Shown: in pieces, positions 43,656 to 58,323 of the stretch
How positions within the stretch are numbered: the stretch's first letter is position 1
Layout: each line of letters starts with the position of its first letter
Notes under the pieces: model-generated
What the model saw: the letters and a program-made list of their open reading frames with translations, nothing else
The model's database searches: none
Told to the model about the DNA's origin: nothing
Translations under genes and position numbers: made by a program
Assembly: GCA_003344405.1 (NCBI GenBank)
Contig: NOWV01000010.1
Span: forward strand, 930,001-994,000
Origin: Trichoplax sp. H2
Lineage: Eukaryota > Placozoa > Uniplacotomia > Trichoplacea
Reading direction: 5' to 3'
Length of the DNA: 64,000 bases

Positions 43656-46600
43656 GACGATATGCGCAATTTTAAAATCACAAGATACCAAGCTAGAACT
43701 AAACATAAAATATAAAACGGCTAAATCGGGAGTACCGTAAACAGCAATTTGCTATCAATTGTACAATTTTGATAAAAATTTAATATATTAAATTTTGATC
43801 ATAATAATTAATCTACCGAATAACGACATATTCGATATTTACCAAATCTAAAGTATTAATACGCGTATATTAAAATTTATTTCCTATGTACAATACAATA
43901 CCCTATACAGAGGACAAACTAATATACAGAACTATACAACAAGAGACATCTAGACATGACTTTAGCAATTAATGTACAGACAGATCGAGTACACTACAAT
44001 CATTACGTATGCATAAACCCTGATATAAAGGGATCATTACCACTGCTGATGCTGCTCGAGCTTACTTTAGCGTAGTATTGCATCCAATAATTTGAACCTG
44101 ACTTCTGTATCACTAAAATGAATACACATAGACTGTATATACTAGTAGTATACTCTCATTATAATACTCATAAAAATCACTCTTCATCATATTTTAGAGA
44201 TTCTTATACTTTATTCAATTTGTGAAGTTCAAGTCATGATGATAAGTTCGTACCATTGTATTATTAAACAAGCATACTCTCTCATCATAACACTCTTATA
44301 TATATTAATATGTGTTCTTCATAATTTGTAATGTTTCAGTGATTTATTATTAAATTCAGCTTATGAGATTTGAGCTCGGACAATAAATCAGTATCATTGT
44401 ATTGATAAATGTCGTATAACTTGATACTTGGTATCAGTAAAATACAGTAGTCACAATTATGTTTACTAAGGTCATCAATTATTATTATAATTGCTATAGA
44501 ACCAAGTTTTAATATACAATTAGAAAATTAAGAATTACTTCATCATTAATTGACAAATAATTAAACTACTTGTATTCATAACCTGTTAGTAGACGCTACA
44601 GTCGTCGATATATTAGAATAATAAATTGGATTCTGAAATCTATTGGTATCAATCTGAACTATTTGTTGCAGCCAGTAGGACAAACATCTTCAATATTACC
44701 CATTCAGGTGTTATACCTATCTTGCACTTTCTATTTAATGGGTACAGATTATTCTCTTCTTTGTAGGCTTTTAATGATATGTTTAAATCTATTTTAAAAT
44801 TAATGCTTTGTAATGATAGCGTCAAAGCGCTTATTAACTAATTTAAATCCAATAAAAAATTTTCAATGCTTACCTATTGTACTAGGGCTTATTGATATTG
44901 TTATAATCGTAACCACTAAATTATATAACATTGATGTACAAGCTAATTGAAATTGATTAGATGTAGAATCTTTTAATGACCGTTAAATATTCAACGGTGC
45001 ATTATACTTTGAATCTTTTTGGATCAAATAATACCATGTTTGCCATCTGCGTCATGGTTTATTACAGCTGTTAAATATAACTAATTGTTATTAAATCTAG
45101 CATATTGTCTTGATCATACAATATGTTGTTACTGTAATAAATTTTACCCAATCACGTACAATAGTTATGTGTCTAATTCACACGTAGATGCTGGGAGCTA
45201 ACTTTAAATTTTAATCTATATACAAGACAGTGTATTTGATACCATTCAATACCCCCACCCCAATATCGATTGCCATTCTTCAAATAAATTTAGTACGAAT
45301 AAGATATAGTAGGTTCAAGTTGACTTTGCGAAGCAACAGGTAGCAATGGCGCTAATTAATATTTTTTATTAATACTTCCGACTTCTTTAGCCTTAATTAC
45401 GATTTACACAATAAGTTTTTCTCTCCTTTATTCCTTGTTAATTTTAACTTAATTTAGTTTCTGTTCGTTAATTTTGAATGATAGTGATTACTATCATCCT
45501 TATATCATATTTTACTAGACCAAAATGCTCAACACAAAATGTACTCTTGGTTTTGTTTCTTAAAAAATAAGATTCTATTCGCTAGGTGACCTTATGGTTT
45601 TATAAACTGTATTGTTTATTGAACAGTCAATTTAATAAGTTAGACGCTAATTATAGGAAATACTGTAAACTCAAAAATGATCACTCTATGGTGTAGTTTA
45701 CTACCGCATTAACGAGCGATCCTAATAATGTCGAAACAGTAAACAATAACTAGTTTGAATTCGGAACATTAATTATTTATGGCCATATCTTCTATACACA
45801 ATAACTTTACAAGATGAGTTACAGAAACAAACAGCTGCATACTAAAGATTGCAATTGTTAACGGAAAGAGGATAAAAAAGGATAATGTATTACTTAATAT
45901 GTTGTCAATGGCCGGCTTAGAAGTAATTTTGAAACATAGGATTATCTTATGTCACTATCAGTCGTCGTTTATTCGCATTACCTGAGCTATGATGATAAAA
46001 GGATAATTACATCATCATCTTTTATATAAGTATCTTTTTAAAACATTACGGTATATCATTAACGATGTATTGATGTATTAATAATTGTAATATCGATCTT
46101 AATTTTAAGATAATAAATTAGCGTCATCATTCAAATTCACCTATTGTATAGCAATAGAATAAGACATGAACACATCAACAATATAGAATAGAATTATATT
46201 ATTGTAGGATATAAAATTTACATCGCTAATCAACGTTTAATTTAGATAACTCTATAGATAATAAAACCCATCAGAATACAGGTGTTCTCATGATCTTAAT
46301 AGAATGAATTTTTCTAACGGCTATCGGCCTCTTTTAATTGATATCCAAATTAGTATAACAATATAATTTTTAATTATAGCAGTGTTTCTTATTAATAACT
46401 CAATAATGAGCAATGACCATAATCAACTAGTTAAGTATATCAACACCTAATAAGTTATATTACGAGTCCAAATATCGGTTCTTTTCTTCTATTACAATTT
46501 TGGAAGTGTTTTAATTTAAACTTATTAGATATTTACAATGATGAGCCTAGTTTACATGATAGACTTTTCCATTAGCTATATTTTCAGTAATAGGTAACGT

Positions 46601-49600
46601 CATCGTATCGAATAATCGCGCTTTTCAAGGGCTAATTAAGAAGATGATATCATTGTTTTCTATTGATTTCTATTACTATTTCTAAATCACAAGATGGTAA
46701 CATACTATAATATTCAAGTCATAGACACTCCCCCTATTGAAACAAGCGTAGAAACTAATTAATTGAGTAATCCAAAATTGTATTTCCTATTGATGCAACG
46801 GTCACTATTTGCAGTTTCTCTGTGATTATTATTGTCGATATACCAATCTACTGCTAGTTGGCGACTAAGTGGTAGATCTTGAGTTAACTTGAGATGTGAT
46901 TGTCGGAGAAGCTGTAAAACTTGACATAGTCGCAGACTGAAAAGTGCTAAAATGTACGTCTAAATCAAGCTAATTGTGCTCATACTGCTGTAGATCTATT
47001 TAGTAAGGCGATAGTTAACACTTTAATATATTAATTTATGCCGTAATTTACTATCGTAGGAAACACGATGAAACCTTTAACGATGTTTTCATAACGATTT
47101 GATAGCACCTGTAATTAGCAAAACAGCCTGTTTATAAAAAAAATAATAGTAAGTATAATAAGCAATCTTCAAGGCGATGTCTTTATTTTGGTTGTTACGC
47201 AACAAATATAATTAATACAAAAAGGATAACAATAAATCGAAGAAATAATTATGGCTTATATACAATATGCCTTGTATGAAAGCGTAAATAGAACAACCTC
47301 TGTTTAAGACAGAGTACTTTCTCTTGGTATTTTAACAACTTGATGATGGTATACCAATTGCATTATAATTATACTAAAATATTATTATATTACAATTCCG
47401 GTTAATCAATCCTTTCAGAGTTAATTATTGACTTTACCCCTAACCATATGGCTATTATCATTGATAATAATTAATAACTGATGCATTTATTATAATGACA
47501 TTCTTATGCCATTACGAGGCTACTGAAGGCATCATGTACCGTATATTGTAATAGGAAAATAGCTTTAGAATGCGAAGAAAAATATATCATAACGATGAAT
47601 TAAATAACGAAAATTTCATAGGTGATTGATCAATATTTTTCATTTGTTTGATGCACCTAAGTCATGTTTTGCAGATCATGTTACTCGATAGTTACTTTAA
47701 CAAATAAAAGTTACAAAATCCTATCAAGATACCTAAATTAGGTGGCGAAATCAATGATACAACTTGATTGATCCAAATCTAAAATCATAGTTAATTGAAA
47801 CATAAAGTAAGACTCCACGCCGTGATATTGCTATATTTAATTCTTAAAAACTGATGGGAATCCATTGCAGTATTGCGCTAGGAATTAGTATCAGAAGTAC
47901 TTAAGTCCTAGCGCAAATACGCGACACGGTATGGACAATAGAGGTTATATTACATTTATTCTTAATTTTTTCCCGATTCTTACAATCTCAGGCCGTAAAG
48001 CAACCAATAGAAGAAGTTCTACCGGATATCCTGCATCGCTAAGCATGTCAATTTCAATTGAGTAATTTAGTAATAACAAAAAACGCTTTGAGTATAACTG
48101 CATAATTTACTCATGATGATTAGTGTTTATTAATTATTTTATCAAACATTGTAAAACGATGTAATAGTTAATTAGCAATTAATCAATCGCTCATGAAATA
48201 GTTGCTTAACATTAAATATCTGCTAGAAAATTTATCACTAGTCCATCTTCCTTTAAACCGAAAAAGACTTTGATACTTGTCTCTACGTACCGAGTTCAAT
48301 CAGTAATATAGAAAAATGCGTCTAATTCTAAACACCAAACTCCTGAGTGCGGAATAAATTGCGGGTACTATTCATTACTACTAGCTTAAGTACAACCCCT
48401 TAACGTATTGAATAAGGTGCTTCAGCATCCTCTCTATTCGACTAATACTTTAAGGCGCTATTAAAAATATTTCAATATAAGAATGGAGCGTTTTTGTTAC
48501 TACTTGAGCTGCACTCGAGCACTTCATCGTGCCATACTATGGTACTTACCTAGAGCTTCTACAAGAAAAGGATGCTAAAAAATACGAAAGAGTTCATGTA
48601 GCTAATTGCTAATATGAAAAGTAAATACCTGATCCATCTATTGAAGGTTGAAATAGTTCAGATAATAGTAGAACGTATATGTAATCATTAGCAATGACAG
48701 TAAAGTTATTTTAGATTATTTCAATGAAAACCTTTCAACGATAGATTTACAAGATCCTGCATAGTATGCAAGTCATCAAACAACAGAGTTTTACTAAATG
48801 TTTCTCAGATACAGTAAAGTATTTAATCAACCATTAAAATTTTGTCGCATCACAGGTAATTTCGAATAGCACTATTAGTATCTACACTTGATGAACTTTT
48901 ATGTCAACATTAGCGCCTACTTCCACAACTGCATCATTTCACGTACAGTACTATAAGGATAGTGAAAGTCATAATAATTCATTAACTTACCAAATTATTT
49001 TTTACGCATAATAAAATCAATATATCGTACAAAATATCTAAATCTATAAGATCTACGTTATTGAAATTATATAGACTAATTAATCTAATCCTCCATCGCA
49101 TTATTGACTGATCATGCCTCATCTTGTGAAAAGAATCTCTATATAAACGTATTAATTTTTTGCATTTCATGATCAATGCCATTATCTAGATGAACTTGCC
49201 AGTTTATCATTATACTGAGTTAGAGATTATTATATACTAATACTAAATTGTACTTGATTCAGCCGAATAGTATCTGGTATCTATTGCAGATAAAACTTTT
49301 ACAGTAACTCTATCTAATCAAGTCAAAGTTGTAGATATTGAATTAAGATAGTATTTTTACTTTGGTACACACTCAAGAGTGCCTTTAAAACTTGTCATGG
49401 ATCGTCAGTAATGGATAAAATAATTCAATAAATCGTGGTACTTAGATGAATTTTTAGGTTAGAACCTGGTTGATAGAAATATTAACTAGTTGTTTATGAT
49501 ATATTTAGTAAGGATATACAGTATTACATGATACGTATATTTATATTTTACGCAATAATTAATAATTATGATTATAAGTTGCAATATATGTATATTTATT

Positions 49601-51870
49601 TATTCCATGATTCTCGGATTTAATGATAAAAACTGTTAAATAACAAGCTGATTAATTTTGAAATGATAATACAAATGTACTAGTTTACTAGACTTTATTT
49701 TGCAGTTAATCATTTAATAAGATTGCTAAATAATTTATGACTTATTGCGCAAAGCTTGAATCATTCCATAAAAGAAAGTTAATACCAAATTGACAATTAA
49801 TGAATAAAAAATGTTATTGATCATGACTGTTACTATCGTCAACGAATTTAAGAATTACTGTACTCTGCTTTTACTCATACGTCGCCTTTTGCTATGATAC
49901 CCTACTAATAGGTAGAAACATGACTAATAAATCTATAGTAAGCTAATAAATCATTGTATTCTATATCTTTATTGCACACAATGAACTATTATAACGATAT
50001 TACTGTAGCACTAGGATAGGCAAAATAGATCATTGTTAGCAAGGAAATATAAAACTGTAACAAGAGGCATAACAGTAGATGACATAATTTTTTATTTACT
50101 ATATTAAACAATTACATAATATCTTTAAGCATTATTCGAGGAATATAATATTTTTAGCATTGTTTAAAACTGAACGAAATCAATATAATTTACAGGATAG
50201 GTAATAATAATCAGGCATTACATGACGTATAAAAAGTATTATTTGAAAATAATTTTATTGCTAGCGTGACTATTGCTTAGAACTATTTTACGATGTGGAT
50301 TAAAATTGGCTATCGTGATAATATTCAACTCGGTGAAAAAAATTTTCATCATTCATTAAATGAATATACCAGTACGATATTAAACAGCTTAAAAACCATA
50401 ATATCGTTTATCTATCATCAATACAACTCGGTGATTGAGCGATACAACGATTACTGTTCAGAACAAAATTTAGTTACAAATTGATAAGTAATAAAATTAT
50501 ATAATAATGACTAAGTAACTATAGCGATTACGTAAAAATCATTGAAACAAATAATCCTTATGATGACATCAGTGTCATGGGAATGTACACTAACACAACC
50601 ATCTCTGTATTCATTGCATAGTAAAATAATAAGAAAGGGCCGTTACATATGTTGATTACTCATTGATAGTATTTAGAAGAATGTTTAACTATTGTTAAGA
50701 TAAATTACAATAATACTTATCCTCAGACAAATAGTGAGATCTTAGTTATTTAGACTAAAGTTTTTCCTTAATGATAAATTGATTTTATATCCGTATCTGT
50801 CATAAAAGTAATTGCATCTTGTACAGCCGTGATCTATCAAAGTATCGAATTTTATAATTTAATTTATCATCTAATATGATTAGGAAAAAGTTCTGTACCA
50901 CATTATAGAACAAATTCTATTTTAAATATCTTACTACAGTATACAAGTAGACGTGATAATACGGAATCAATAGTCTACAGATGGTTTTTTATTGTAACTG
51001 ATTTAAGAGGCATACTGCATGCTAACGCTAAGATTAACAACGACTCTACTGTACTGTATATCTGAATGATACAATGAAAGAGTCGGTTCTATAATAATAA
51101 AAAATTTGTTTAACTATTAGGCAAACGATCATCAATAAGATCATTGTACTAATAATCTCAGACAAGGAAATAAGCAGCAAGTTTCCATCATTTTATATTA
51201 TTATTCTATATTAAGTTTAATTTGGTGAGAAAAAGACTTAAAATGTTCTTGCCAAAATTGATTAGCGATTTTAAAGGAAGAAATGATAGAAGATGGTATA
51301 TTGACATATAAAATTTAATACGCGTACGTTGATTTTTAAATGGCCAAAAATGTCAATCTTATTCATAGATCATGACAAGAGGAAGACCTTAACGACTTGT
51401 GCTAAGAGCTAGTCAATATCTTAAACATATAATACCCTTTTATAATCACTGTAGAGTTGACCTTATTTCCTTTTGAAGGCAAGTCTATCGATAAATTAGT
51501 TTGCATTAGGCATAAACGATAAATAGACTTATAAAATCATCCCTTATCTGGTCTATTGATTAATACCATAACAATAGTGTAGTAAATATCAGTATGTAAT
51601 TGTTCTCATTAGAAGTAAAATGCTCTCTTTCCTTTCTCAGTCACTGACGTCAGGAGAAAAATAAATTTAAAAACATTACAGTAATAGAATTGCGATAAAG
51701 CTAATATTAGCATGTTGTATTATTATTTATCTGTAGGTTGTCTTAATTAAATTTGATCTACAGTACATGAGATAAAATTTTTAATCTTAAATGATTTTTA
51801 AGGATATACTCGTAGATCAAATAATTAAAAAATAGAAGCCAATTTAATAATACGGTATGTCTCAATCTAT

Positions 51871-51905
51871 CTTTATATATATATATCTCTCTCTATATAT
51901 ATGCG
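51871..51905. repeat. AT/CT microsatellite
   Basis: A run of AT dinucleotides is interrupted by CTCTCTCT and returns to ATATATAT. Low-complexity sequence, probably polymorphic in length. Confidence 0.8.
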
Positions 51906-53503
51906 TGTATTTGAATGGATAAAACCATTAAAAGATGTGGCTAAATTTATTACTTAAAGGAACAAAATGTAATCAAAAATTGATATCTCTTCATTGATTA
52001 TAGCTTACTTGACAACAGTAGAATGTAGCATTTAATAGCTTTCTTATCGCTTTTAATCGAAATTAAATAATGGCGACGCTATAAAGAAATCAACAACAGT
52101 AAATTTTATTTATCTAGATGAAATAATTCTAATGCATGTATATCGCCTGAGATCAAAAGGCTCTACCATGTTATGAAAGATCTGATTTAATATAAGATCT
52201 ATTATAAATGTTACGAGATTGGTTTGGAGACACCCAACCTACATAATTATATTATCTTATTCAATAACGGATTCAAAGTATAATATTCCCATGGAATCAG
52301 TATGGAGAGTTATTTAATCGATCAAGATAAGCTAAATGATAATTAAAGAGTAAATTGCGGACGGGTATCTTGAGTCATTTCTATTTTAACGTGCAGATCA
52401 TTTTTGGGAAGAATAAAATGACGGCCTATTGCTATCCTTTAAAATGATTAAGGGATAATTCAAATAGTTGTTACTTAATACGAGATAAGAGTCACTATTT
52501 GTGAAAAAAGTCACAAGATAGTAGCGTAAGGTATACATTTGGAGACATTTTATGTCAATATTGTGAAGGCATCAATTATTTTTTATGCATCATTTTCGTT
52601 CAGGCTAGGCGTCGGCTTGTTAGTTGATCGCTACGTGATTAAGTCATTAAGTATATTTCCGATAGCCTATTTGATGATACAACCTGTTGTTGAATGTCCT
52701 AAAGTCTCAACCCCTGTAATTCTTATTTTGCTTACGTAAACATTGAAGCAATCAGTGTAATTGGTCATTTTCTATACAAGATCAGTGATTTCAAGTAGAT
52801 TGATGCTTTCAACTACAGAATCGGTAGACTAGATTAGATAGAAGTAAGTCAATTTTAACTTTCGATGTCTGGGTTGCTTGCTTTCTCTCACCGTTATATT
52901 GTACACGTCTGTAAAGAAATGTAATCATAGTAACAATGAATCAGCAATAGGGTGGATTTATCGTGCAAGAAGAGAAAAAAAATGGATTGTTCATGATGAT
53001 TATTAATGGATATTGATCATTCTATTCGACAATTACTAGGAATCATAACTTAGGCTATTGGTACTTTACAGGTGCATTAATTTTTTGTTGCTTTAGATAA
53101 AGATCGACTATAAATTGTATAGGGTTTAATTTTCAAGCATAACAATACACTTGCTGTCCATGTTGTTGTCATCATCGCTGATTGTAATTTCATGCTATCG
53201 GTCGTGCTAGCGACACCGTTGTCAACGTTGTAGGAGATGATGATTTTTTTTTCCCCCCTTTTTGGATATCCTATGTCAATCCCCATTTAATGATGTTATT
53301 TGTCAACTGGTATTGACATTAGAAACAAGAGGCAGTTGACTCACACGCGATTTCCACACTCTGTTCATTCAACACCCACTAACGGTTGTATTGTTAGATG
53401 ATCGATGATCGATCAGGATAAAAGGTGCCTATTGAATGCAGTAAGACATTCATCAATTGGATAGAATAACGGTTATCTAGAACTCGGCACGCGACCAGCC
53501 CCT

Positions 53504-54440
53504 ATTGGTCGGTCAATATTTTCCCACGTCTTGATTGGTCGAAGGGTATGGGAACTAAGGCAGTTCTGTGGGAATAAACACCTGGTCCTAGTAATAACAT
53601 ATTAACAAGTTGAATTATACTAACTAAGTAGGCTTGATACCAGGAGGAAAGTAGATTCAATTTCTTTGCAATAGCTAGCTAGAATGATGGGAAAAGATGC
53701 TTCTGCATCATATGAGCTAGCAATCAACGGCAGTCAGCGTTTTTTCTAGCTTTCATTCTCTTCTACATGGATTTCAACTAGCTACATTGAGAAATCCAAC
53801 CGTTAAATTCAATCAGTTGGAGGACATTATCATGTGATTGTTGTTCCCTCCCCTTATTGGTTCATTTAGGGAAAGGAAACAAGCAATGATGATAAAGTAA
53901 ACACAAGCATGAAGATTGCAAATCTCAGGTTAACACTCTTCCAATCAATGGTTCATCACTTTGCAAATCACTGGAAATTAACACATTGACGTCAAGTTGA
54001 TGCTAGCGAAGATTGTAATGATTGCAAGCATTCAACACAATTGATTAAACTTGTTATTTCCACCATATTCTAAATCCAGCAATCAAAAGACGCCAAGAGA
54101 ACTAATCACGTGTCCATCACTAAACAATACTAAAGTGGTAAGATTTCCCGCCAGTTACCTTGAAAGAAAGGATATAAAGTCTCCATCGAAAACAATCTTA
54201 TCCCATTAGATTTGTTCATCGATTAGCAGCAACATCGATAGACTGTCATTCTACTCCTTGACCTCCAACTAACTTACTTGATAGTCCAACCTTTCAACTC
54301 TACTCTATAAAAAAAAATTGCATTTCACCAATTTATTACAGATTAATTCGTTCTCATCAATTGATCACTCTTGATTACTTTGATAGATAAATTCCACTTT
54401 ACATAGATATATTTTTCTCTCTCTCTCTCTCCTTTATTGG
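53504..54440 (+). promoter_or_regulatory. Upstream region with ATTGG boxes and a TATA box
   Basis: Less AT-rich than the desert before it. Inverted CCAAT boxes (ATTGG) lie at 53504, 53534, 53856 and 54436; the first pair is 30 bp apart. TATAAAA at 54306-54312 is about 145 nt before the start codon at 54455. A CT-rich tract (TCTCTCTCTCTCTC) lies at about 54416-54431 just before the ATG. Promoter assignment is inferred from these words and the position. Confidence 0.5.
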
Positions 54441-54454
54441 TCCTGCAATAAGAC

Positions 54455-57400
54455 ATGGAATTACCATTGACAACGGATTCACATGATGCCACACAATCAA
54501 CTGGTGGTATCAATGGCGATGTCCACTTTACTCCAACCATGATAAGTCAAAAAAGGAAAAGACAAGATGAAGATGATCCACAACAGCAACAACAGGTGTT
54601 GGCAACCAATCAACCCATCGATTATAATCAATTACCGTTATGTAGTGGCCGATGGCTAGCTCTCGATACTCCCTTGACTGTCGAACAATTACGTGATCAA
54701 GTACGTAAGCGAAAAAGTTATGAAAACAATCAAAGTATGCGAAAACGTTTACGAATCACAGGTACAAAATGCCAATTATTACAGGAATTACGCAGTTATG
54801 ATCATGCTAAGATGGACGCTATCAAAGATGAGATACAAGATTGGGATATCCATCAATGCTTAGATCGCTTAATAGCTTGCTTACATGATGAAATTGATGA
54901 ATACTATGTTGCACCATTACTGCGCCGTCTATGTAAATTGTTGCAAGTTTATCATGCTGATTTATACGCCGGCCAAGTTAAAGAAGAATTAAATGTTGAT
55001 ATGATTGGTATAAATCTTTTCCAGGAAGCTTGCTTTCGCAATTTAGATTTTATCTTATCTTGTCCACAAATGAACAAAATTTTATACCAGGATAAATTAA
55101 TCGCTCCTGCAGCAATTGCACGTCAGGTTAAAAATCATCAGCGTCAACTTGCTGTTGAACAAAATAAATTAACAGCCACACAAGCACAACAACTAGCAAG
55201 TGTTGACGATTTAGCGGTTGCAAGCGATCAAAGTATGAGCTGTTATAGCCTCTTTCCTACCGCTATCTTGACACGCATTGTCCGCGATCAATCGGGAAAA
55301 TATGACCGCGATCGAGCATTAAAACGCATCATTCAACTATCTAAAGATACATTAACGCGTGAATCATGTGGTATGGCATTATCCGAAGCTGTCTCACGAA
55401 TTTGTCATTGCTATCAACTTAAAGATAAACTTCTCCAATATGGTATTCTTGAGTGTGCCGCCATCAATTTCAAGGATGATCCAATGTGCTCTCAACACTT
55501 TGCCCAGTTTATGGATTCTCTCAATTGTAGCGATTGGCGTCAACAAAGTTGTGATACACTAATAACTGTACTGGAATACTTTGTCATCCCAGCTATTGAA
55601 GGCTACCATAATCATGTACTCGATATCGATTTTAGTGATCAAGCATTTTGTGTTGCTCATCGATTATTCTCCTCGCTTCAACAGCCACAAACTATGGCCA
55701 CGATTATGGAAAAAATTAGTGATAAACATCCTATTCTCAGTTATATGAAAGGCCAATTGAACGAAGATAGCCAAAATTTACGCGGTAAGTCCTCCTGATT
55801 AATGTTAATTAAATATAAGACTAAGGGATTAAATATTTTTTTAGTTTTGTCTTTTTTTTGTTTTTCTGTTAATGCTCTTTACACACAGACACACACTCAC
55901 TATAGATTACTCAATTTACCAGATAGTAAATTGAGTAATCTAAATTATCAATTTTTTTATATCTTAAATCAGCCTGACTTTTAATGAATATTACATCTTA
56001 AGAAGTAGTCTACCGATAGTTAGACTTCAATGTTAATCCAATCGATGGAAATTGAACTAGACATTAGGAGACACTTTAAAATATTTTATTTAACACCCTT
56101 ATAATTAGACCGATCAACTTAACTCGTGATGTAGACATGAACATTTCAGACAAATTTTTTTTATAATTAGTGTCTCTAGCGCAATAATATTTTCTTTATA
56201 TGTTAATATAGATTGAATTAGATAGCGCAAAAAATAACATAAAAATAGAAATAGTCATCATAAGATTGATACATGATAGATTGGATACAATTTTGAATAT
56301 CATCAAATATTCATTAGCTATTTGTGCATAATTCAATTTAATATAGTAAATTGTCATGCGGCATTGTTCATATTTTGCCTTTCATGACTGAAACTATGAA
56401 TATATCAAAGTTTTATATCATGACATGAACGATGTTAGAAAATACTTTTTTTCTCTCTCTCTTTCATATTCACACGCACACAGCCTCTCTCTCCCTCTGC
56501 ATGCCTTACTTTTATAATTTAGTTCAATCAGTCTTTTTCGTCGCTTATTCCATCATTTCTAATTATCAACAATACCTTGATAATATTGATGATTATTTCC
56601 ATTCAATGGAATGCTTGTTTAAAGTTCTCGTCATCTACGTTGATGGCTGCTTTGCATTCTCTAAGTTAGCATAGCCCTCTAGCGAGATGAATAATATCCT
56701 AGTTGAATGATGATTGTTGATGATTATGCTAACTAATCAATGATTGTTGTCTAATCATTAACTTGCATCCCATTACGTTAATGTTGACAATTTTATTATA
56801 ATGTTTTGTCTTGGTTAGCATTACCTTTATTGTTAGGTAGTTAACAATAGAATACAAGACAAGTTTATTATTGGTTATAGAATTGATTTTTCTCATCAGT
56901 TTAGCATTTAATCAAGTTAAAATTGAATTTTTAACTTGGACTCTATTATCCTATATTGTCCAGTCGAGTCAATTTGTTGTCTGGGTGTTTTTTTTACTTC
57001 AATTCTATTTATCGTCTTATACAATTTTAACTACTTGAGTGATCGTATAAAGCTCGAATTGAAGGAGTTCATAAAGAATTGTTAAGTAATAACACAAGTG
57101 TATACAGGTTGTACTGTACTTCTCTATGGCCAGTAGAATGAGATAGAAAAAGACTATTTCTATATAGAATAATAAGAAAAGAGATAGAAGATGACGGATT
57201 AACTTGTTTAAACCTGTTTGATCATGAAATTTTAAATTTTCTATCGGTTATTGCTTGTTTTTTTTCCCCCCGCTTGCTACTAGCACACCCGATTCCACGC
57301 TTTGGAATCTCTTTTTACATTTTTCTTTAGCGTCTGCATAGTTAAAAAGATCAATCACGCGCTATAAAATACAATGCTAATGATTCTCATCCAATACGAT

Positions 57401-58323
57401 TTGACGTCCTTTACATACCTTAATTTAATATTATTCCTATTGGGCGGGACAATCTGCTCACACGATTTCTGATTCGAGATGAGCGAGAGCCTTAAACGCT
57501 AATTTGCAATTAGTTTAGCGTCCTTTTCCTTGCATCGACCAATGAAAAAATTTGATTACTGTCATGATTGAAATAATCATTTCCATTGATAGTCATCTTC
57601 TACCGTAGCGTCTGTTGATTAAATCAAGTGTTTTATTATAGACAACATCATGGGGATAAAAAATGAGGTTAATTAAAATGAGAATACATCACTGTTACAA
57701 CAGTTAGGAAACAAATCGATTGTATTTCCCCCATGGTTCCTCTTTAAATTTACTTTTTTACCACGCTATTGTACTGACAGTCAGCTTGTATTCCATTCGT
57801 ATTTTCAAAATATTACCGTATAAAATAATAAAATAAATTTCCTACTAGTTCTGTTTCCCGTCTTTAGTATATCCAGTTGTTTATAATAACTGTTCCCAAA
57901 GGGGGGGGGGAGATTTAGAGACGGAGAAAAAAAGAGAGAAAGTAAGAGAGAAAATAACGTTGACGATAAATTGATGACTGCTTTTCTTTGAAAATAATCA
58001 GTACTCTATATTAGATTTGAATGGTATAGAATGACGAAATCAACTTATAAATGACATTAGTCGAATTGCTTATCTAATCAAAATTTTTATTTATTTCTAT
58101 CTTATTGATGATAGGCATTGAATTAGGAAATATGATCGTAGAACACCTTGAAAATTGGTCTACACTTTCTCAAGACCATCCAATCAAATTGAAACATCGT
58201 TGGTTAACTTACTCGGATAGTATTAAGAAGGAATTATCCTCTGAATTATTTATTCGTTTAAGTAAAATTTCATCCCCTAAAAGGCAAGAGACCGATTACC
58301 TATGTGAAGATAAACAAGCATAA
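54455..58323 (+). CDS. Unidentified basic, probably nuclear protein, two exons, 512 aa
   Basis: I do not recognise this gene with confidence. Exons 54455-55784 and 58115-58323 join in frame (CGCG/GTAAGT; GATAG/GCATTG); stop TAA at 58321. The first 60 residues are polar with a short poly-Gln (near 43-47) and the basic run QKRKRQ (32-37); RKRKS (84-88) and MRKRLR (95-100) are further possible nuclear signals. Residues 74-115 (LTVEQLRDQV then TGTKCQLLQELRSYD) resemble a SAP-type DNA-binding motif with an inserted loop. The remainder is predicted by eye to be mostly helical with no catalytic motif. A stretch with LNCSDWRQQSCDTLITVLE faintly recalls the helical C-terminal domain of FANCE, but this is weak. 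Codon use and length argue that it is a real gene. An extra exon inside the 2.3-kb intron cannot be excluded. Confidence 0.75.
55785..58114 (+). other. 2.33-kb intron of the unidentified gene
   Basis: The donor GTAAGT is strong and the acceptor follows a T-rich tract. Content is AT-rich with a CT-rich tract near 56450-56500 and a run of about ten G at 57901-57910. Open frames such as 56432-56674 have no motif. No nested gene seen. Confidence 0.6.

Larger units (their letters stand above)
42767..53500. other. Gene desert, about 10.7 kb, AT-rich
   Basis: I found no open frame with a recognisable motif and no chain of exon-like segments. Open frames present (43398-43595, 50293-50484, 52539-52739 and others) are at most about 75 codons and AT-driven. 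Features seen: an 82-bp direct duplication at 43516-43660 and a short AT/CT microsatellite near 51871-51905. TACAGTAC clusters, common elsewhere in the window, are nearly absent. The region may hold distal control sequence for the gene at 54.5 kb or an unrecognised RNA gene. Confidence 0.55.
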
